Shown here piece after piece: positions 1 through 9,485 of a stretch of 64,000 nucleotides of DNA. Position numbers and translations under genes: made by a program. Source of the DNA: Archaeoglobales archaeon (GTDB taxonomy: Archaea > Halobacteriota > Archaeoglobi > Archaeoglobales > Archaeoglobaceae). Each line of letters opens with the position of its first letter. Within the stretch, counting starts at the first letter, position 1. The notes under the pieces were generated by a model. The model was not told where the DNA came from. It worked only from the letters and a program-made list of their open reading frames with translations, and made no database searches. The DNA lies in contig JASFYJ010000003.1 in the NCBI GenBank assembly GCA_030055525.1, forward strand, positions 124,001-188,000, read 5' to 3'.

Positions 1-165
1 GTATTTTTGGAATATCCGAAGGATTCTTTGGACATGCTGCCGAAGAAAGTGACATCTTTTCCGACATTTTGCGTTGGACATGTAGGTAATATAAGCTGCC
101 GTGAGATTTCATCGATTCGTGAATTGATGGACATGCTTGAGGTGGAGTATTGGCCAAAAGTTTAA
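1..165 (+). CDS. 3' end of an unidentified protein gene
   Basis: Frame 1 is open from the window edge to a TAA at 163-165, giving the last 54 residues of a protein that ends in WPKV. The segment contains CVGHVGNISC and a regular codon pattern, so it is probably real coding sequence. I do not recognise the family. It lies 25 bases upstream of queC on the same strand, so the two may share a transcript. The start is outside the window. Confidence 0.55.
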   Translation, partial: VFLEYPKDSLDMLPKKVTSFPTFCVGHVGNISCREISSIRELMDMLEVEYWPKV

Positions 166-190
166 TTGCAGAAAATTTAGAAAATAAAGG

Positions 191-919
191 ATGAAGGCTG
201 TACTTATATTGAGTGGTGGTGTAGATTCTTCAACTCTACTATATCATCTGCTAAACAAAAATTACAAGGTTCATGCTTTAACCTTCATATATGGCCAAAG
301 ACATGCTAAAGAAGTGGAATTTGCAAAGAAGATAGTTGAAAGAGCTAGAGAAGTTGGTTTCGTTGAACATGAGATCGTTGATATAACTTCGATCCACAGG
401 CTTATATGCAAGGGAGCTATTACTGGTGATGATCTGGTTCCTGCTGGCGAGTACAGCGAGGAAAGACAGAGAATTACAATCGTACCGAATAGAAACATGA
501 TTTTACTAGCGATAGCTGTCGGTTACGCTGTTAAAATTGAAGCAGGAGAAGTTTATTATGCTGCACACAAAAGTGATTATAGTGTTTATCCCGACTGTAG
601 GAAAGAGTTCGTAAAGGCTATGGATACGGCAATATATCTTGGAAATCTTTGGACCCCAGTTGAATTAAAGGCTCCATTTGTCGATATGAGCAAAGCAGAG
701 ATAGTCTCTGTTGGATTAAAACTTGGAGTACCCTATGAACTTACTTGGAGCTGTTATTTAGGCAGCGAGAGACCTTGCTTGAGTTGTGGTACGTGTATAG
801 AGAGAACTGAAGCCTTTTTGCTTAACAAAACAAAGGATCCACTTTTAAACGATGATGAGTGGAAAAGAGCTGTGGAGATATATAAAAATACAAAAATCAG
901 GAATAAAAATGATTCTTAG
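191..919 (+). CDS. queC: 7-cyano-7-deazaguanine synthase QueC
   Basis: QueC converts 7-carboxy-7-deazaguanine and ammonia to preQ0 with ATP; in Archaea preQ0 feeds archaeosine formation in tRNA. The 242-residue protein opens with the PP-loop motif SGGVDSS (residues 8-14). It ends with a zinc-binding cysteine cluster, [16 protein letters not shown], around residues 188-203. Both are diagnostic of the family, and the length is normal. The ATG follows an AAAGG-like stretch (AATAAAGG), and the gene may be read from the same transcript as the partial gene before it. No other archaeosine gene is visible nearby. Confidence 0.93.
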   Translation: MKAVLILSGGVDSSTLLYHLLNKNYKVHALTFIYGQRHAKEVEFAKKIVERAREVGFVEHEIVDITSIHRLICKGAITGDDLVPAGEYSEERQRITIVPNRNMILLAIAVGYAVKIEAGEVYYAAHKSDYSVYPDCRKEFVKAMDTAIYLGNLWTPVELKAPFVDMSKAEIVSVGLKLGVPYELTWSCYLGSERPCLSCGTCIERTEAFLLNKTKDPLLNDDEWKRAVEIYKNTKIRNKNDS

Positions 920-929
920 TTAACCAAAC

Positions 930-941
930 TTTTTTTATACG
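930..941 (+). promoter_or_regulatory. TATA-like promoter of icd
   Basis: A T-rich TTTTTTATAC element lies about 25 bases upstream of the icd ATG at 961. That spacing would place transcription start at or just before the start codon, so a leaderless or nearly leaderless mRNA is likely. This is inferred from position and composition only. Confidence 0.45.
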
Positions 942-960
942 CAACAGAATCTTTTTAACC

Positions 961-2196
961 ATGTATCAAAAGATAAGACCGCCAGAAGAGGGAGAGAAAA
1001 TCAGGTACGAAGATGGAAAGCTTTTAGTTCCAAGAAACCCGATAATTCCTTACTTTGAAGGGGACGGAATAGGAAAAGATGTTGTACCAGCTGCTATAAG
1101 AGTTTTAGATGCTGCAGCAGAAGCCATAGGAAAGGAGATAGTTTGGTTTAAAGTTTATGCAGGAGAGGATGCTTACAAGCTTTATGGCAACTATCTGCCT
1201 GAAGACACACTAAAGGCTATATTGGAGTACAGGGTTGCTCTGAAGGGTCCGCTAACAACTCCAGTTGGAGGAGGTTATAGAAGTCTAAATGTTACAATTC
1301 GTCAAGTTCTGGATCTTTATGCAAACGTGAGGCCAATATACTATCTAAAGGGTGTTCCCAGCCCAGTTAAAAATCCAGAAAAAGTTAATTTTGTTCTGTT
1401 CAGAGAGAGTACTGAAGATGTTTACGCCGGAATCGAATTTTCCTACAAAAGCGAAGAAGCTAAGAAAATAAGAGACTTCTTCAAAAAAGAGTTCGGAATA
1501 AGTATCAGAGATGATGCCGGAATAGGAGTTAAACCAATTAGTGAGTTTGCAACAAAAAGGTTGGTCAGGATGGCAATAAAGTACGCAATAGAAAATGGTA
1601 GAAGTAGTGTAACCCTTGTTCATAAAGGCAACATAATGAAGTACACGGAAGGTGCTTTCAGGGATTGGGGATACGAGGTTGCAAAGGAAGAGTTCGGAGA
1701 ATACTGTATAACTGAGGATGAACTTTACGAGAACTACGGTGGAAGGCAGCCAAAGGGGAAGATAGTGATCAAAGACCGCATAGCAGACAACATGTTCCAG
1801 CAGATACTCACAAGGACTGAAGAGTACGATGTCATAGCGCTTCCAAACTTAAACGGGGACTATTTGAGCGATGCTGCTGCAGCTATGGTTGGTGGGCTTG
1901 GTGTTGCACCAGGAAGCAACATAGGGGATGGAATAGGTGTATTTGAGCCAATCCACGGTTCAGCACCGAAATATGCTGGACAGAACAAGGTAAACCCAAC
2001 AGCCCAAATACTCAGTGGGGCACTCATGCTTGAATATCTCGGATGGAAAAAGGCGAGCGAATTGATAAAGAAGGCTGTGGAGATGACGATAAGTAGCGGA
2101 ATCGTAACTTACGACATCCACAGGCTATCTGGAGGAAAGCTTGTAGGTACAAAAGAATTCGCAGATGCTGTTGTAGATAATCTGAAGACTTTATGA
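961..2196 (+). CDS. icd: isocitrate dehydrogenase
   Basis: Cytoplasmic oxidative decarboxylation of isocitrate to 2-oxoglutarate. The 411-residue protein has the decarboxylating dehydrogenase fold: YFEGDGIG near the N-terminus, the substrate-binding [12 protein letters not shown] segment around residue 145, and [17 protein letters not shown] followed by [12 protein letters not shown] in the last third. Length and motifs match the prokaryotic NADP-type enzyme, though the cofactor cannot be proven from sequence alone. The stop overlaps the next start by 4 bases (ATGA), so translation is coupled to the reductase gene downstream. Confidence 0.93.
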   Translation: MYQKIRPPEEGEKIRYEDGKLLVPRNPIIPYFEGDGIGKDVVPAAIRVLDAAAEAIGKEIVWFKVYAGEDAYKLYGNYLPEDTLKAILEYRVALKGPLTTPVGGGYRSLNVTIRQVLDLYANVRPIYYLKGVPSPVKNPEKVNFVLFRESTEDVYAGIEFSYKSEEAKKIRDFFKKEFGISIRDDAGIGVKPISEFATKRLVRMAIKYAIENGRSSVTLVHKGNIMKYTEGAFRDWGYEVAKEEFGEYCITEDELYENYGGRQPKGKIVIKDRIADNMFQQILTRTEEYDVIALPNLNGDYLSDAAAAMVGGLGVAPGSNIGDGIGVFEPIHGSAPKYAGQNKVNPTAQILSGALMLEYLGWKKASELIKKAVEMTISSGIVTYDIHRLSGGKLVGTKEFADAVVDNLKTL

Positions 2197-3131
2197 TACA
2201 AATTTTTGGTGCTGGAGTTGCAGGTACTTACCTTTATCATTTATTTGAGCAAAATGGCTACAAAGCGAATATTTTCGATGTCAGAAGTTCTGTGGATTGC
2301 AGATGTGCTTGGGGCATAATTTACTCAGAGGCTAAGGAGCTTTACAGTCGAATTGGTGTTGACATCGACGATTATCTGCTTTCAAAACCAGAGTGCGTTG
2401 TTGTAAATGGGGTGGTTTTGAAAAATAAAAACATCGTTACCTTTGACAAAAAGAAACTTTTAAGAGATTTGTGGGTAGATTTCAAAAAAATAGAAAATCC
2501 TGAGCTGATAATCGATGCTACAGGAACTTCAAGGGCTTTTTTACCCCCAATAAAACAGGATAGATTGTTTCCAACAGTCCAGTATCTTGAAAAGCAAAAG
2601 ATCGAAGAGAACATCTACATTTTGGCAAAAAATACCGGGTATTCTTGGGCTTTTCCTCTTGGAAATAACATGTGGCATGTTGGAGCAGGAGCTTTGAGTT
2701 TAGAGGATGCTAACGAATTGATAAGAAAGCTGAGAGAAAAATATGGGTTTAAGAGTTGTGAAGCTGAATGTTCCTGCTTAGCTAAGATAAGAATGCTTCC
2801 ACCATCGAAATGCAGACCTTTTATTTACCAGAACGTATGCGGTGTTGGAGAGGCGATAGGTTGTGTAAGTGGTGCTGGAGAAGGAAACGTTCCAGCTTTA
2901 ATTTCATCTAAAGTTCTTTTTGGGTGCATCGAAAGGAACAAGCTTGGGGAATATGAGAATTGTATAGTGAAAGAACTCGAATGGTTGGAAGTTGAGCAAA
3001 AGTTCGTTGAAGCGATGTTAAATAAAAAAAGATTTTCGATGCTTCGCTTACTGCCGAAGATAGTGAAGTTTGAGAGGGAGAGAACTGTAGAACATTCTGT
3101 AGAGACTATTAGATCTATTTTAGGGATATGA
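2193..3131 (+). CDS. FAD-dependent geranylgeranyl-reductase-like protein
   Basis: A 312-residue flavoprotein of the geranylgeranyl reductase / FixC superfamily. It starts with the dinucleotide motif [13 protein letters not shown] (residues 6-18), has the conserved IDATG segment around residue 110, and carries [16 protein letters not shown] in the C-terminal FAD-contact region. In Archaea such proteins reduce double bonds of isoprenoid lipids or quinones, but this one is shorter than classic digeranylgeranylglycerophospholipid reductase (about 390 residues), so the substrate is open. It is rich in cysteine (CRCAW, CEAECSC). It overlaps icd and the UPF0280 gene by 4 bases at each end. Confidence 0.7.
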   Translation: MIQIFGAGVAGTYLYHLFEQNGYKANIFDVRSSVDCRCAWGIIYSEAKELYSRIGVDIDDYLLSKPECVVVNGVVLKNKNIVTFDKKKLLRDLWVDFKKIENPELIIDATGTSRAFLPPIKQDRLFPTVQYLEKQKIEENIYILAKNTGYSWAFPLGNNMWHVGAGALSLEDANELIRKLREKYGFKSCEAECSCLAKIRMLPPSKCRPFIYQNVCGVGEAIGCVSGAGEGNVPALISSKVLFGCIERNKLGEYENCIVKELEWLEVEQKFVEAMLNKKRFSMLRLLPKIVKFERERTVEHSVETIRSILGI

Positions 3132-3832
3132 GACGATTTAAGTTTGCCTACAAGGAAACAATCGTAACAATAATCACGGAAAGCGAGGAATTCTTTGAAG
3201 CCTGTGTAAAAGCAATCCTTGAGGCGAGAAGTGAGATAGAAAGGTACATAGCTTTAAATCCAGATTTTTACATATCTTACGAGCCTTTAGACTGCAAAGG
3301 GGGGAGAATAATTGATGAAATGTGCAAAGCTGCAAAGATAGCTGGAGTTGGACCTATGGCAAGCGTTGCTGGAGCAATAGCTGATTTTGCTGTAGAAAAA
3401 ATGGCTGAAGCTGGAGCCAAACTGGCTATAGTAGATAACGGAGGAGATATAGCAATGAAGACAGATAGAGAGATATCGGTAGGTATATATCCTACGGAAC
3501 TTGCATTTATAATTGAACCAAAAAATAAATATTCGATTTGTACTTCCAGCGGAACAATTGGACCATCTGTAAGCTTTGGTTATGCAGATGCAGCAACGGT
3601 TTTAGGTGAGAATGCAGCAGTCTGTGATGCTCTAGCCACAGCGTTAGGCAATGGAGTAAAAAAAGATTTTGAACTAAAAGATCTTGAAGAATACGTTCGT
3701 GAATTTTATAATAAATACAAAGACTTCATTGATGGCGTTTTTGTTGCAAAAGGGGACGAAATTGCCTTCACTGGGAACCTTCCAGAGATAGTTCCTGCTA
3801 AGGTCAGTTTGGACCTCATAACGAAGGCTTAG
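3128..3832 (+). CDS. UPF0280 family protein (ApbE-related)
   Basis: A 234-residue protein matching the archaeal UPF0280 family (COG2122), which is distantly related to the ApbE FMN transferases. The family signature is visible: VGPMASVAGAIADFAVE (about residues 77-93), then VDNGGDIAM, and TSSGTIGPSVSFG with a following DAA(T)V motif. The exact reaction is not established; ApbE relatives attach FMN to threonine in redox proteins. It is the third gene of the icd operon by 4-base overlap. Its 3' end overlaps the convergent membrane-protein gene by 4 bases. Confidence 0.8.
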   Translation: MRRFKFAYKETIVTIITESEEFFEACVKAILEARSEIERYIALNPDFYISYEPLDCKGGRIIDEMCKAAKIAGVGPMASVAGAIADFAVEKMAEAGAKLAIVDNGGDIAMKTDREISVGIYPTELAFIIEPKNKYSICTSSGTIGPSVSFGYADAATVLGENAAVCDALATALGNGVKKDFELKDLEEYVREFYNKYKDFIDGVFVAKGDEIAFTGNLPEIVPAKVSLDLITKA

Positions 3833-4143
3833 CGGTACATCCTTTTCTCTATACTCTCCAACTTGTTTTCAACTGCCTTCATGTTTGCATAAACGATCTT
3901 TTCAACCCTGCCCTCTATGTCTTCAGATATAACACCTATTGTACGTTTTAAGCTCTGATACTCTTCCTGCATCCTTTGCATCCTCAATTCGATGCTGATT
4001 AAAAATAGAGCTAACGAAGCTACGAGTAGTATAGCGAAAAATACTGTCAAAAAATCTTCCCTGTTGTATAAACTTAGCCATCGGAATACTAGAGCTGCTG
4101 CAGATACAACCATCAAAGCTGCAAGCGCGAAGTCCCTCATCAC
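3829..4143 (-). CDS. small membrane protein with C-terminal coiled coil
   Basis: A 104-residue protein. Two hydrophobic segments, about residues 5-20 and 30-50, predict two membrane passes. A charged C-terminal half (KRTIGVISEDIEGRVEKIV) rich in E, K and R should form a coiled coil. No domain was recognised. It is convergent with the UPF0280 gene and divergent from hef; its start is 67 bases from the hef start chosen here, so the two promoters must overlap. Confidence 0.6.
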   Translation of the reverse strand: MMRDFALAALMVVSAAALVFRWLSLYNREDFLTVFFAILLVASLALFLISIELRMQRMQEEYQSLKRTIGVISEDIEGRVEKIVYANMKAVENKLESIEKRMYR

Positions 4144-4210
4144 TCTACTTTATCTTCTGTATTTTAAAAAATTTGCGAGAGGTTTTAAAGTAGAAGGAAG
4201 TAGAGTTTAT

Positions 4211-6430
4211 GTGGGATATATAACTCATCCGCTTATAAAGGAGCAGACGATTGAGAGGAGGATGTATCAAGTTGCCATCGCAACATCAGCTCTTATAAAG
4301 AATACTCTCGTATGTATACCCACTGGATTAGGAAAAACTACTATTGCGGCTTTGGTTATAGCTTCAAGACTTTTGAATGATGATGGACAGATTTTGTTTA
4401 TGGCTCCAACCAAGCCTTTGGTTGAGCAGCATGCGTCCTACCTAAAAAATGTTTTGAAGATCGATAGCGAAGAGATCGTCGCACTTAGTGGTGAAACTCA
4501 TCCAGAAAAAAGGGAGGAGTTATGGAAGAAGAGGATAGTGGTCTCAACACCTCAAGTAGTTGAGAACGATATAATAACGGGTAAGGTCAAACTTGAAAAT
4601 TTCATACTTGCGGTGTTTGATGAAGCTCATAGAGCAGTTGGAAATTATCCATACGTCTTCATAGCAAAAGAATACATGAGAAAATCTAAAAAACCTCTAA
4701 TTTTGGCCTTGACAGCCTCTCCAGGGAGTGAAGCTGAGAGGATATGGGAAGTTATACAGAATCTGCATATACAGGCTTTAGAAGTTAGGGCAGAGTGGGA
4801 TGAAGACGTTAAGCCGTACATCGCAAAAAAGGAGATAGAATGGATAAAAGTTGAGATGCCCAAAGAACTAGAGATCGTTAAGAAGAAGATAGAAGAGTGC
4901 ATGGAGGTTAGGTTCAAAAAACTCAAAAATTTAGGTTTTGAAATTCCAGATGGAGTACCCAAGAAAGATCTTTTGGCTTTTCAAGATTCTATACAATCTC
5001 AATTAGCATCTTCTCCACAACCAGAACTTTACGAAGCATCATCTGTTTTGGCGGAGATATTGAAGCTTTTACATGCTGTAGAACTTGCAGAAACACAGGG
5101 AATTGAGGCTTTAAAAAGATATCTACGCAGGTTGCTAAAAGAGGCATCGACAAGAGGAAGCAAGGCAGCTAAGAGCATAAGCAACGATCCAATGTTTAGA
5201 GATGCTATAATCGCAGCTTTGAAGTGCAAAGAAGAGCATCCAAAGCTTTCAAAATTGATTGAAGTTGTGAAAGAACAATTAAAATCTAAAGAGGATTCAA
5301 GAATTATAGTCTTTACTAACTTTAGAGATACTGCAGAGAAGCTCGTTGAAGAACTTTCTAAGTTAGCACCAACTTCACGCTTCGTAGGCCAAGCTGCAAG
5401 GGTAGATGATAAGGGAATGAGTCAGAAAGAGCAGATTGAAACACTTGAAAAGTTCAAACGTGGAGAATACAAGATCCTCGTAGCAACATCCATAGGTGAG
5501 GAAGGTCTGGATATTCCAGCTACAGATCTTGTTGTATTCTATGAGGCTGTTCCTTCAGAGATTAGAGCAATACAGCGTAAGGGCAGGACGGGAAGGGGGA
5601 GAGAGGGGAAAATAGTCGTTCTTATAACAAAAGATACAAGGGATGAGGCATACTATTATGCAAGCTTGAGGAAGGAGAGGATGATGCACGAAAAACTTTT
5701 AGAAATAAAGAAAAAACTTGAAAGCGGTCAATTGACGATTTTGAACTTTCAAAATACATCTATTCCAAAATTTGGAGTAAAAATAATAGTTGATTCAAGA
5801 GAGCTAAAAGCTGAAGTTGTGAAGTATCTGAAAGACTCAGCTGAAATTGAAGTAAAAAATCTAGAGGTAGCGGATTACGTTTTAAGTGATAGGGTTGCAG
5901 TTGAAAGAAAAACAGCTGAAGATTTTGTTGAAAGTATAATCGAAGCTGAAAAACTCTTTTCTCAGTTATTAAAGCTAAAATCTAGTTATCAAAGGCCTAT
6001 CTTAATAATAGAAGGCTCGAATCTCTACTCTCGCCTACATCCAAACGCTGTACGGGGAGCGATAGTATCCATAGCTGTAGATTTTGGGATTCCAGTGATA
6101 CAAACATCAGATGCAAAGGAAACTGCAGATTTTCTTTTAACCATAGCTAGAAGAGAGCAGGAAGAAAGAAAAAGGACTGTTGTTGAGCATGTCGGGAAAA
6201 CAAAGAGAACACTAAAAGAAGAGCAGGAATATGTGGTTTCCGCCATATCAAACATCGGAAGTGTGATTGCAAAAAACCTTTTAGAACATTTCCAGACAAT
6301 TGAAAGAATAGCTACAGCAAGCGAAGAAGAGCTACAAAAAGTTCCAAAGGTTGGAAAGAAAACTGCTGAAAGGATTAGATTGTTGATGAGCACACCATAC
6401 CGTGAGGCGGACAAGTACTTGATGGACTGA
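4211..6430 (+). CDS. hef: Hef helicase-nuclease (XPF/FANCM family)
   Basis: Archaeal Hef processes stalled replication forks and joint molecules. An SF2 helicase comes first: PTGLGKTT Walker A, FDEAH motif II, and in the second RecA lobe SIGEEGLDIP and QRKGRTGRG. An XPF-type nuclease follows: VDSREL, then VAVERKTAEDF, the ERKxxxD core. Tandem helix-hairpin-helix motifs end the protein (ISNIGSVIAKNLL and VPKVGKKTAERI). The open frame reaches back to 3992, but that part overlaps the minus-strand gene and has no Hef similarity. I chose GTG 4211, behind a GGAAG site, giving 739 residues, close to the usual length. ATG 4262 is the alternative. Confidence 0.9.
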   Translation: MGYITHPLIKEQTIERRMYQVAIATSALIKNTLVCIPTGLGKTTIAALVIASRLLNDDGQILFMAPTKPLVEQHASYLKNVLKIDSEEIVALSGETHPEKREELWKKRIVVSTPQVVENDIITGKVKLENFILAVFDEAHRAVGNYPYVFIAKEYMRKSKKPLILALTASPGSEAERIWEVIQNLHIQALEVRAEWDEDVKPYIAKKEIEWIKVEMPKELEIVKKKIEECMEVRFKKLKNLGFEIPDGVPKKDLLAFQDSIQSQLASSPQPELYEASSVLAEILKLLHAVELAETQGIEALKRYLRRLLKEASTRGSKAAKSISNDPMFRDAIIAALKCKEEHPKLSKLIEVVKEQLKSKEDSRIIVFTNFRDTAEKLVEELSKLAPTSRFVGQAARVDDKGMSQKEQIETLEKFKRGEYKILVATSIGEEGLDIPATDLVVFYEAVPSEIRAIQRKGRTGRGREGKIVVLITKDTRDEAYYYASLRKERMMHEKLLEIKKKLESGQLTILNFQNTSIPKFGVKIIVDSRELKAEVVKYLKDSAEIEVKNLEVADYVLSDRVAVERKTAEDFVESIIEAEKLFSQLLKLKSSYQRPILIIEGSNLYSRLHPNAVRGAIVSIAVDFGIPVIQTSDAKETADFLLTIARREQEERKRTVVEHVGKTKRTLKEEQEYVVSAISNIGSVIAKNLLEHFQTIERIATASEEELQKVPKVGKKTAERIRLLMSTPYREADKYLMD

Positions 6431-6463
6431 AAGAATATAAACAGCATCGTTTTTTGGTAGCTA

Positions 6464-7372
6464 ATGAAGGTTAAAGTGTACTTCCCAGATGGACACTTGG
6501 AAACCCCTATATGGGATGCGTTGGTTACTGCAGGGTATAGGTTGAAGAAGAGTCAAAGAGGTTATCTCATAGATGTCGATCATCCTAAAATAATCTTCAA
6601 GCAGGTTAGACCACAGATAATGCCGTTCTACATAGAAATGGGAAAAGGAGATGGGGGATTTACTGGTGAAGATATCTTTGAAAACTGGAAACTGAAAATG
6701 GAAATGAAAAACGTTGAAATACTTGCAAGGATTCCGTTGAGGCCAACAAAGCTAGTAGTAGCGGCTTCAGAGGAAGTTTATCCAGATGTGAAGGATATAA
6801 ACGATTTTAAGAGAGTTGTGGGAAATAGAAAGGTTTTCATTGCATCAGAATTTCCGGAGATCGCTAAGAAGTATGCAGAAAAACATGGGCTTAATGCAGT
6901 AGTTTTCGATCCAATTGGAAAAACTGAAGCTGCCTTACTACCACCGATGCCGGAGGCAGATCTTATAATAGAAATAACGGAATTCGGAACTACACTTAAA
7001 GAAAACATGTGCAAAATTATAGACACAATAATGGATCCAGTTTACTCGGTTTTCATTGCAAACAAGAAATCTCTTGAGGATAGAGAAAAAAGAGAAGTCA
7101 TGGAGAATCTGCTTACTGACGTAAACGAGGTTATAAGTTCAAGGAATTTGATAAGTCTCCTCTTCAATGTACCGGATGAGAAAGATCTTGCCAAGATAAT
7201 AGAGTACCTCACATCAAACGGCTTCGATCCAACTGTTTCACCTTTAGCCAAGGGTGGAGCGGCAATACATATAATCCTGGACAGATCACAGGTAAAATTC
7301 CTGAAACCTGCAATAAGGGCGATGGGAGCTAAAAGAATCGCCACCGAACCAGTAATATCTTTCGGAGATTAA
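6464..7372 (+). CDS. hisG: ATP phosphoribosyltransferase (HisG, long form, divergent)
   Basis: First step of histidine synthesis: ATP plus PRPP to phosphoribosyl-ATP. The 302-residue protein has the two-lobed catalytic part: the GGFTGEDIFENW segment, PIGKTEAALLPP as the PRPP-loop region, and ITEFGTTLKEN as the canonical E-T-G-T-T-L-K motif. A C-terminal PII-like regulatory domain of about 75 residues follows, with PTVSPLAKGGAAIH. The N-terminal lobe is unusual for HisG, so a paralogue with a shifted role cannot be excluded. No other his gene is in the window. A TATA-like AATATAAAC sits upstream, and the 3' end overlaps sua5 convergently. Confidence 0.68.
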   Translation: MKVKVYFPDGHLETPIWDALVTAGYRLKKSQRGYLIDVDHPKIIFKQVRPQIMPFYIEMGKGDGGFTGEDIFENWKLKMEMKNVEILARIPLRPTKLVVAASEEVYPDVKDINDFKRVVGNRKVFIASEFPEIAKKYAEKHGLNAVVFDPIGKTEAALLPPMPEADLIIEITEFGTTLKENMCKIIDTIMDPVYSVFIANKKSLEDREKREVMENLLTDVNEVISSRNLISLLFNVPDEKDLAKIIEYLTSNGFDPTVSPLAKGGAAIHIILDRSQVKFLKPAIRAMGAKRIATEPVISFGD

Positions 7373-8349
7373 ATTCTGTAAATTTTTCCAGCTTTTTTAA
7401 GCCTATTCATTATTGCTTTTCCCAAACCTTTTTCCTCGACTCCCTGCATTATTATCAAATCGCATTTTTTGTCTAATTCTCTAAGGGCTTTAAAAAGGTT
7501 CTTTGCAAAATCTTGCAATGAATCTCCAAGGTTGAAGCAGTTCTCTCCTTTAATACCCAACCCAGCTATACCTACTCTCTTCCCCCTTTTTTCAAAATTT
7601 TTTGCAACCTCTAAAGCTTTTTCAAAGAAGCCATCACCAACCAGAACTATCAGTTCGGCTTTTGGAGCGTAGTGTCTGTACTTCATTCCAGGACTCTTTG
7701 GAGTTCCAACTTCTTCTGCAAACCTAACTTCGAAGTACCTCTCTATCTCCTCCTTAGTTACACCGCCAGGACGTAAAATCTCTAGCGGGTAGACAGTTGT
7801 GTCTACCACTGTAGATTCTAAGCCTATAATCGTTTCGCCTGCGTCAATTATACACTCGATTTCCCCATTAAAGTCTTCAAGAACATGTTCAGCCTTTGTA
7901 GGGCTTGGTTTTCCGCTTTTGTTGGCAGAAGGTGCAGCAATGGGTGAGCTGTAATCTATTAATTTTAAAGCTACTTTATGGTTGGGCATTCTGATTGCTA
8001 CGGTTTCAAGTCCGGCGGTGACTATCTTTGGAACTTTTTTATTTTTCATAACAAGCGTCAGCGGTCCGGGGAAGAATTTTTCTATCAGCTCTTCTGCCAC
8101 ATCATTTGGTTCGGCTATTTCGTATATCTGCTCAATTCTACTTACATGCACTATCAATGGGTTATCTGCTGGTCTGCCTTTTACCTCGAATATCCTCCTA
8201 ACAGCTTTTTCGTTTAATGCATCTGCCCCCAATCCATAGACGGTTTCTGTTGGAAAAGCAACGAGCTTTCCCTGTTTTATATACTCTGCAGCTTCCAATA
8301 TCTCTTCTCCTGGCTTTTCGGCGTTTGTTTTTATTATCCTCGGCTTCAT
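7369..8349 (-). CDS. sua5: L-threonylcarbamoyladenylate synthase (Sua5)
   Basis: Sua5 makes threonylcarbamoyl-AMP from threonine, bicarbonate and ATP for the t6A37 modification of tRNAs reading ANN codons. The N-terminal YrdC domain shows [13 protein letters not shown] (about residues 33-45), [13 protein letters not shown] and [11 protein letters not shown]. After a linker ([18 protein letters not shown]) comes the roughly 110-residue C-terminal Sua5 domain, so this is the long Sua5 rather than the short TsaC form. The start overlaps the apgM stop by 4 bases, so it is the last gene of the pheT-apgM-sua5 operon. Confidence 0.92.
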   Translation of the reverse strand: MKPRIIKTNAEKPGEEILEAAEYIKQGKLVAFPTETVYGLGADALNEKAVRRIFEVKGRPADNPLIVHVSRIEQIYEIAEPNDVAEELIEKFFPGPLTLVMKNKKVPKIVTAGLETVAIRMPNHKVALKLIDYSSPIAAPSANKSGKPSPTKAEHVLEDFNGEIECIIDAGETIIGLESTVVDTTVYPLEILRPGGVTKEEIERYFEVRFAEEVGTPKSPGMKYRHYAPKAELIVLVGDGFFEKALEVAKNFEKRGKRVGIAGLGIKGENCFNLGDSLQDFAKNLFKALRELDKKCDLIIMQGVEEKGLGKAIMNRLKKAGKIYRI

Positions 8350-9485
8350 TCTTTTAACATTATTTTTATTAAATTCAAAGCATCAATTTCGCCAAATTTC
8401 CCCTTTCTACAACTCGCTTCATCAAACCTCTTCACGTCATCTCTTTTTACTCTTCCATAGATGGCAAAAGGAACTGGCTCTGCAACGTGCGTTTTAAGCT
8501 CTACAGGTGTTGGATGGTCTGGAAGTAGTAGAATTCTAGTATCCTCATCTATCTTGTCAAGCAACTTTCCTAACACTTTTTCGTCGTATATCTCTATAGC
8601 TTCAACCTTCTTTTCCGCATCACCTTCATGACTAACTTCGTCTATTCCTTCTGTGTGCAAAACTACTAAATCGTAATCTTTCATAGCCTTTAATGTAGCT
8701 TTTACAAGACCTTTGTAGTTTGTGTCTATATAGCCTGTCAGACCTTCAACACTTATCACATCCATCCCAGCTCCCTTTGCTATACCTTCGAGAAGATCAA
8801 CTTCAGTGATCATCGCACTCTTTAGCCCGTAAAGTTCTCTGATCTTTGGAAAAGACGGGATTTTTCCTCCACCCCATGGCCATATCATGTTCGCTTTGCA
8901 TTCTATCTCTTCAAGAACATCTTTTGACCAAAGGATCATCTCTTTCAGTAAAGAAGCTAAATTTCCGTTTGAAGGGAGGTGGTCTTCAATCTTCTTGCCC
9001 TGTATATCGTGAGGGGCGAAAGTTTTTGGCAATTCATCAAATTCGGCATCTATACTTAATATATTTCTATAGCTTCTACCAGCGTGGAATTTAACGAATT
9101 CCCATTTCTTGTTTCTATTTAACTCCTTTATTGCATCTCTTGCTTCTTCATCGCTTATCCTACCACCAGAGTAATCTACCAAGATTCCATCTTTAACCTT
9201 TACGAGGTTGCATCTGTATATGATTTTAGCACTTATACCTCTTGCTAAAGCCTCGATCGGACCTCTGCCTGTATAGTATTTCCTAACGTCAATTCCCAGT
9301 ATGGACATGTTTGCAACATCACTTCCAGGCTCGTAGCCTTCGGGAATAGTCTTTGCAATTCCACATGCACCCTCATTTGCAATGTAATCCATGTTTGGCT
9401 TCTCGGCAACTTCAAGCGGTGTACCTTTTAGCTTTTCAATTCTCCAGTCGGCCATTCCATCTGGAATCAGGATAAGATACTTCAT
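8346..9485 (-). CDS. apgM: 2,3-bisphosphoglycerate-independent phosphoglycerate mutase, archaeal type
   Basis: Interconverts 3- and 2-phosphoglycerate in glycolysis/gluconeogenesis. The protein belongs to the alkaline-phosphatase superfamily: LIPDGMAD near the N-terminus (metal ligand D), [11 protein letters not shown] with the catalytic serine, TGRGPIEA, and later [15 protein letters not shown] and LLPDHPTPV with metal-binding D and H. I start at ATG 9485 (MKYLIL) rather than five codons earlier, because that ATG forms a 4-base ATGA overlap with the pheT stop. The length is 379 residues, slightly under the usual 400. Confidence 0.92.
   Translation of the reverse strand: MKYLILIPDGMADWRIEKLKGTPLEVAEKPNMDYIANEGACGIAKTIPEGYEPGSDVANMSILGIDVRKYYTGRGPIEALARGISAKIIYRCNLVKVKDGILVDYSGGRISDEEARDAIKELNRNKKWEFVKFHAGRSYRNILSIDAEFDELPKTFAPHDIQGKKIEDHLPSNGNLASLLKEMILWSKDVLEEIECKANMIWPWGGGKIPSFPKIRELYGLKSAMITEVDLLEGIAKGAGMDVISVEGLTGYIDTNYKGLVKATLKAMKDYDLVVLHTEGIDEVSHEGDAEKKVEAIEIYDEKVLGKLLDKIDEDTRILLLPDHPTPVELKTHVAEPVPFAIYGRVKRDDVKRFDEASCRKGKFGEIDALNLIKIMLKE

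Noticed and set aside
3992-4210. N-terminal 73-codon extension of Hef
   Set aside because: It overlaps the minus-strand membrane-protein gene and has no resemblance to Hef; the helicase part begins after GTG 4211.
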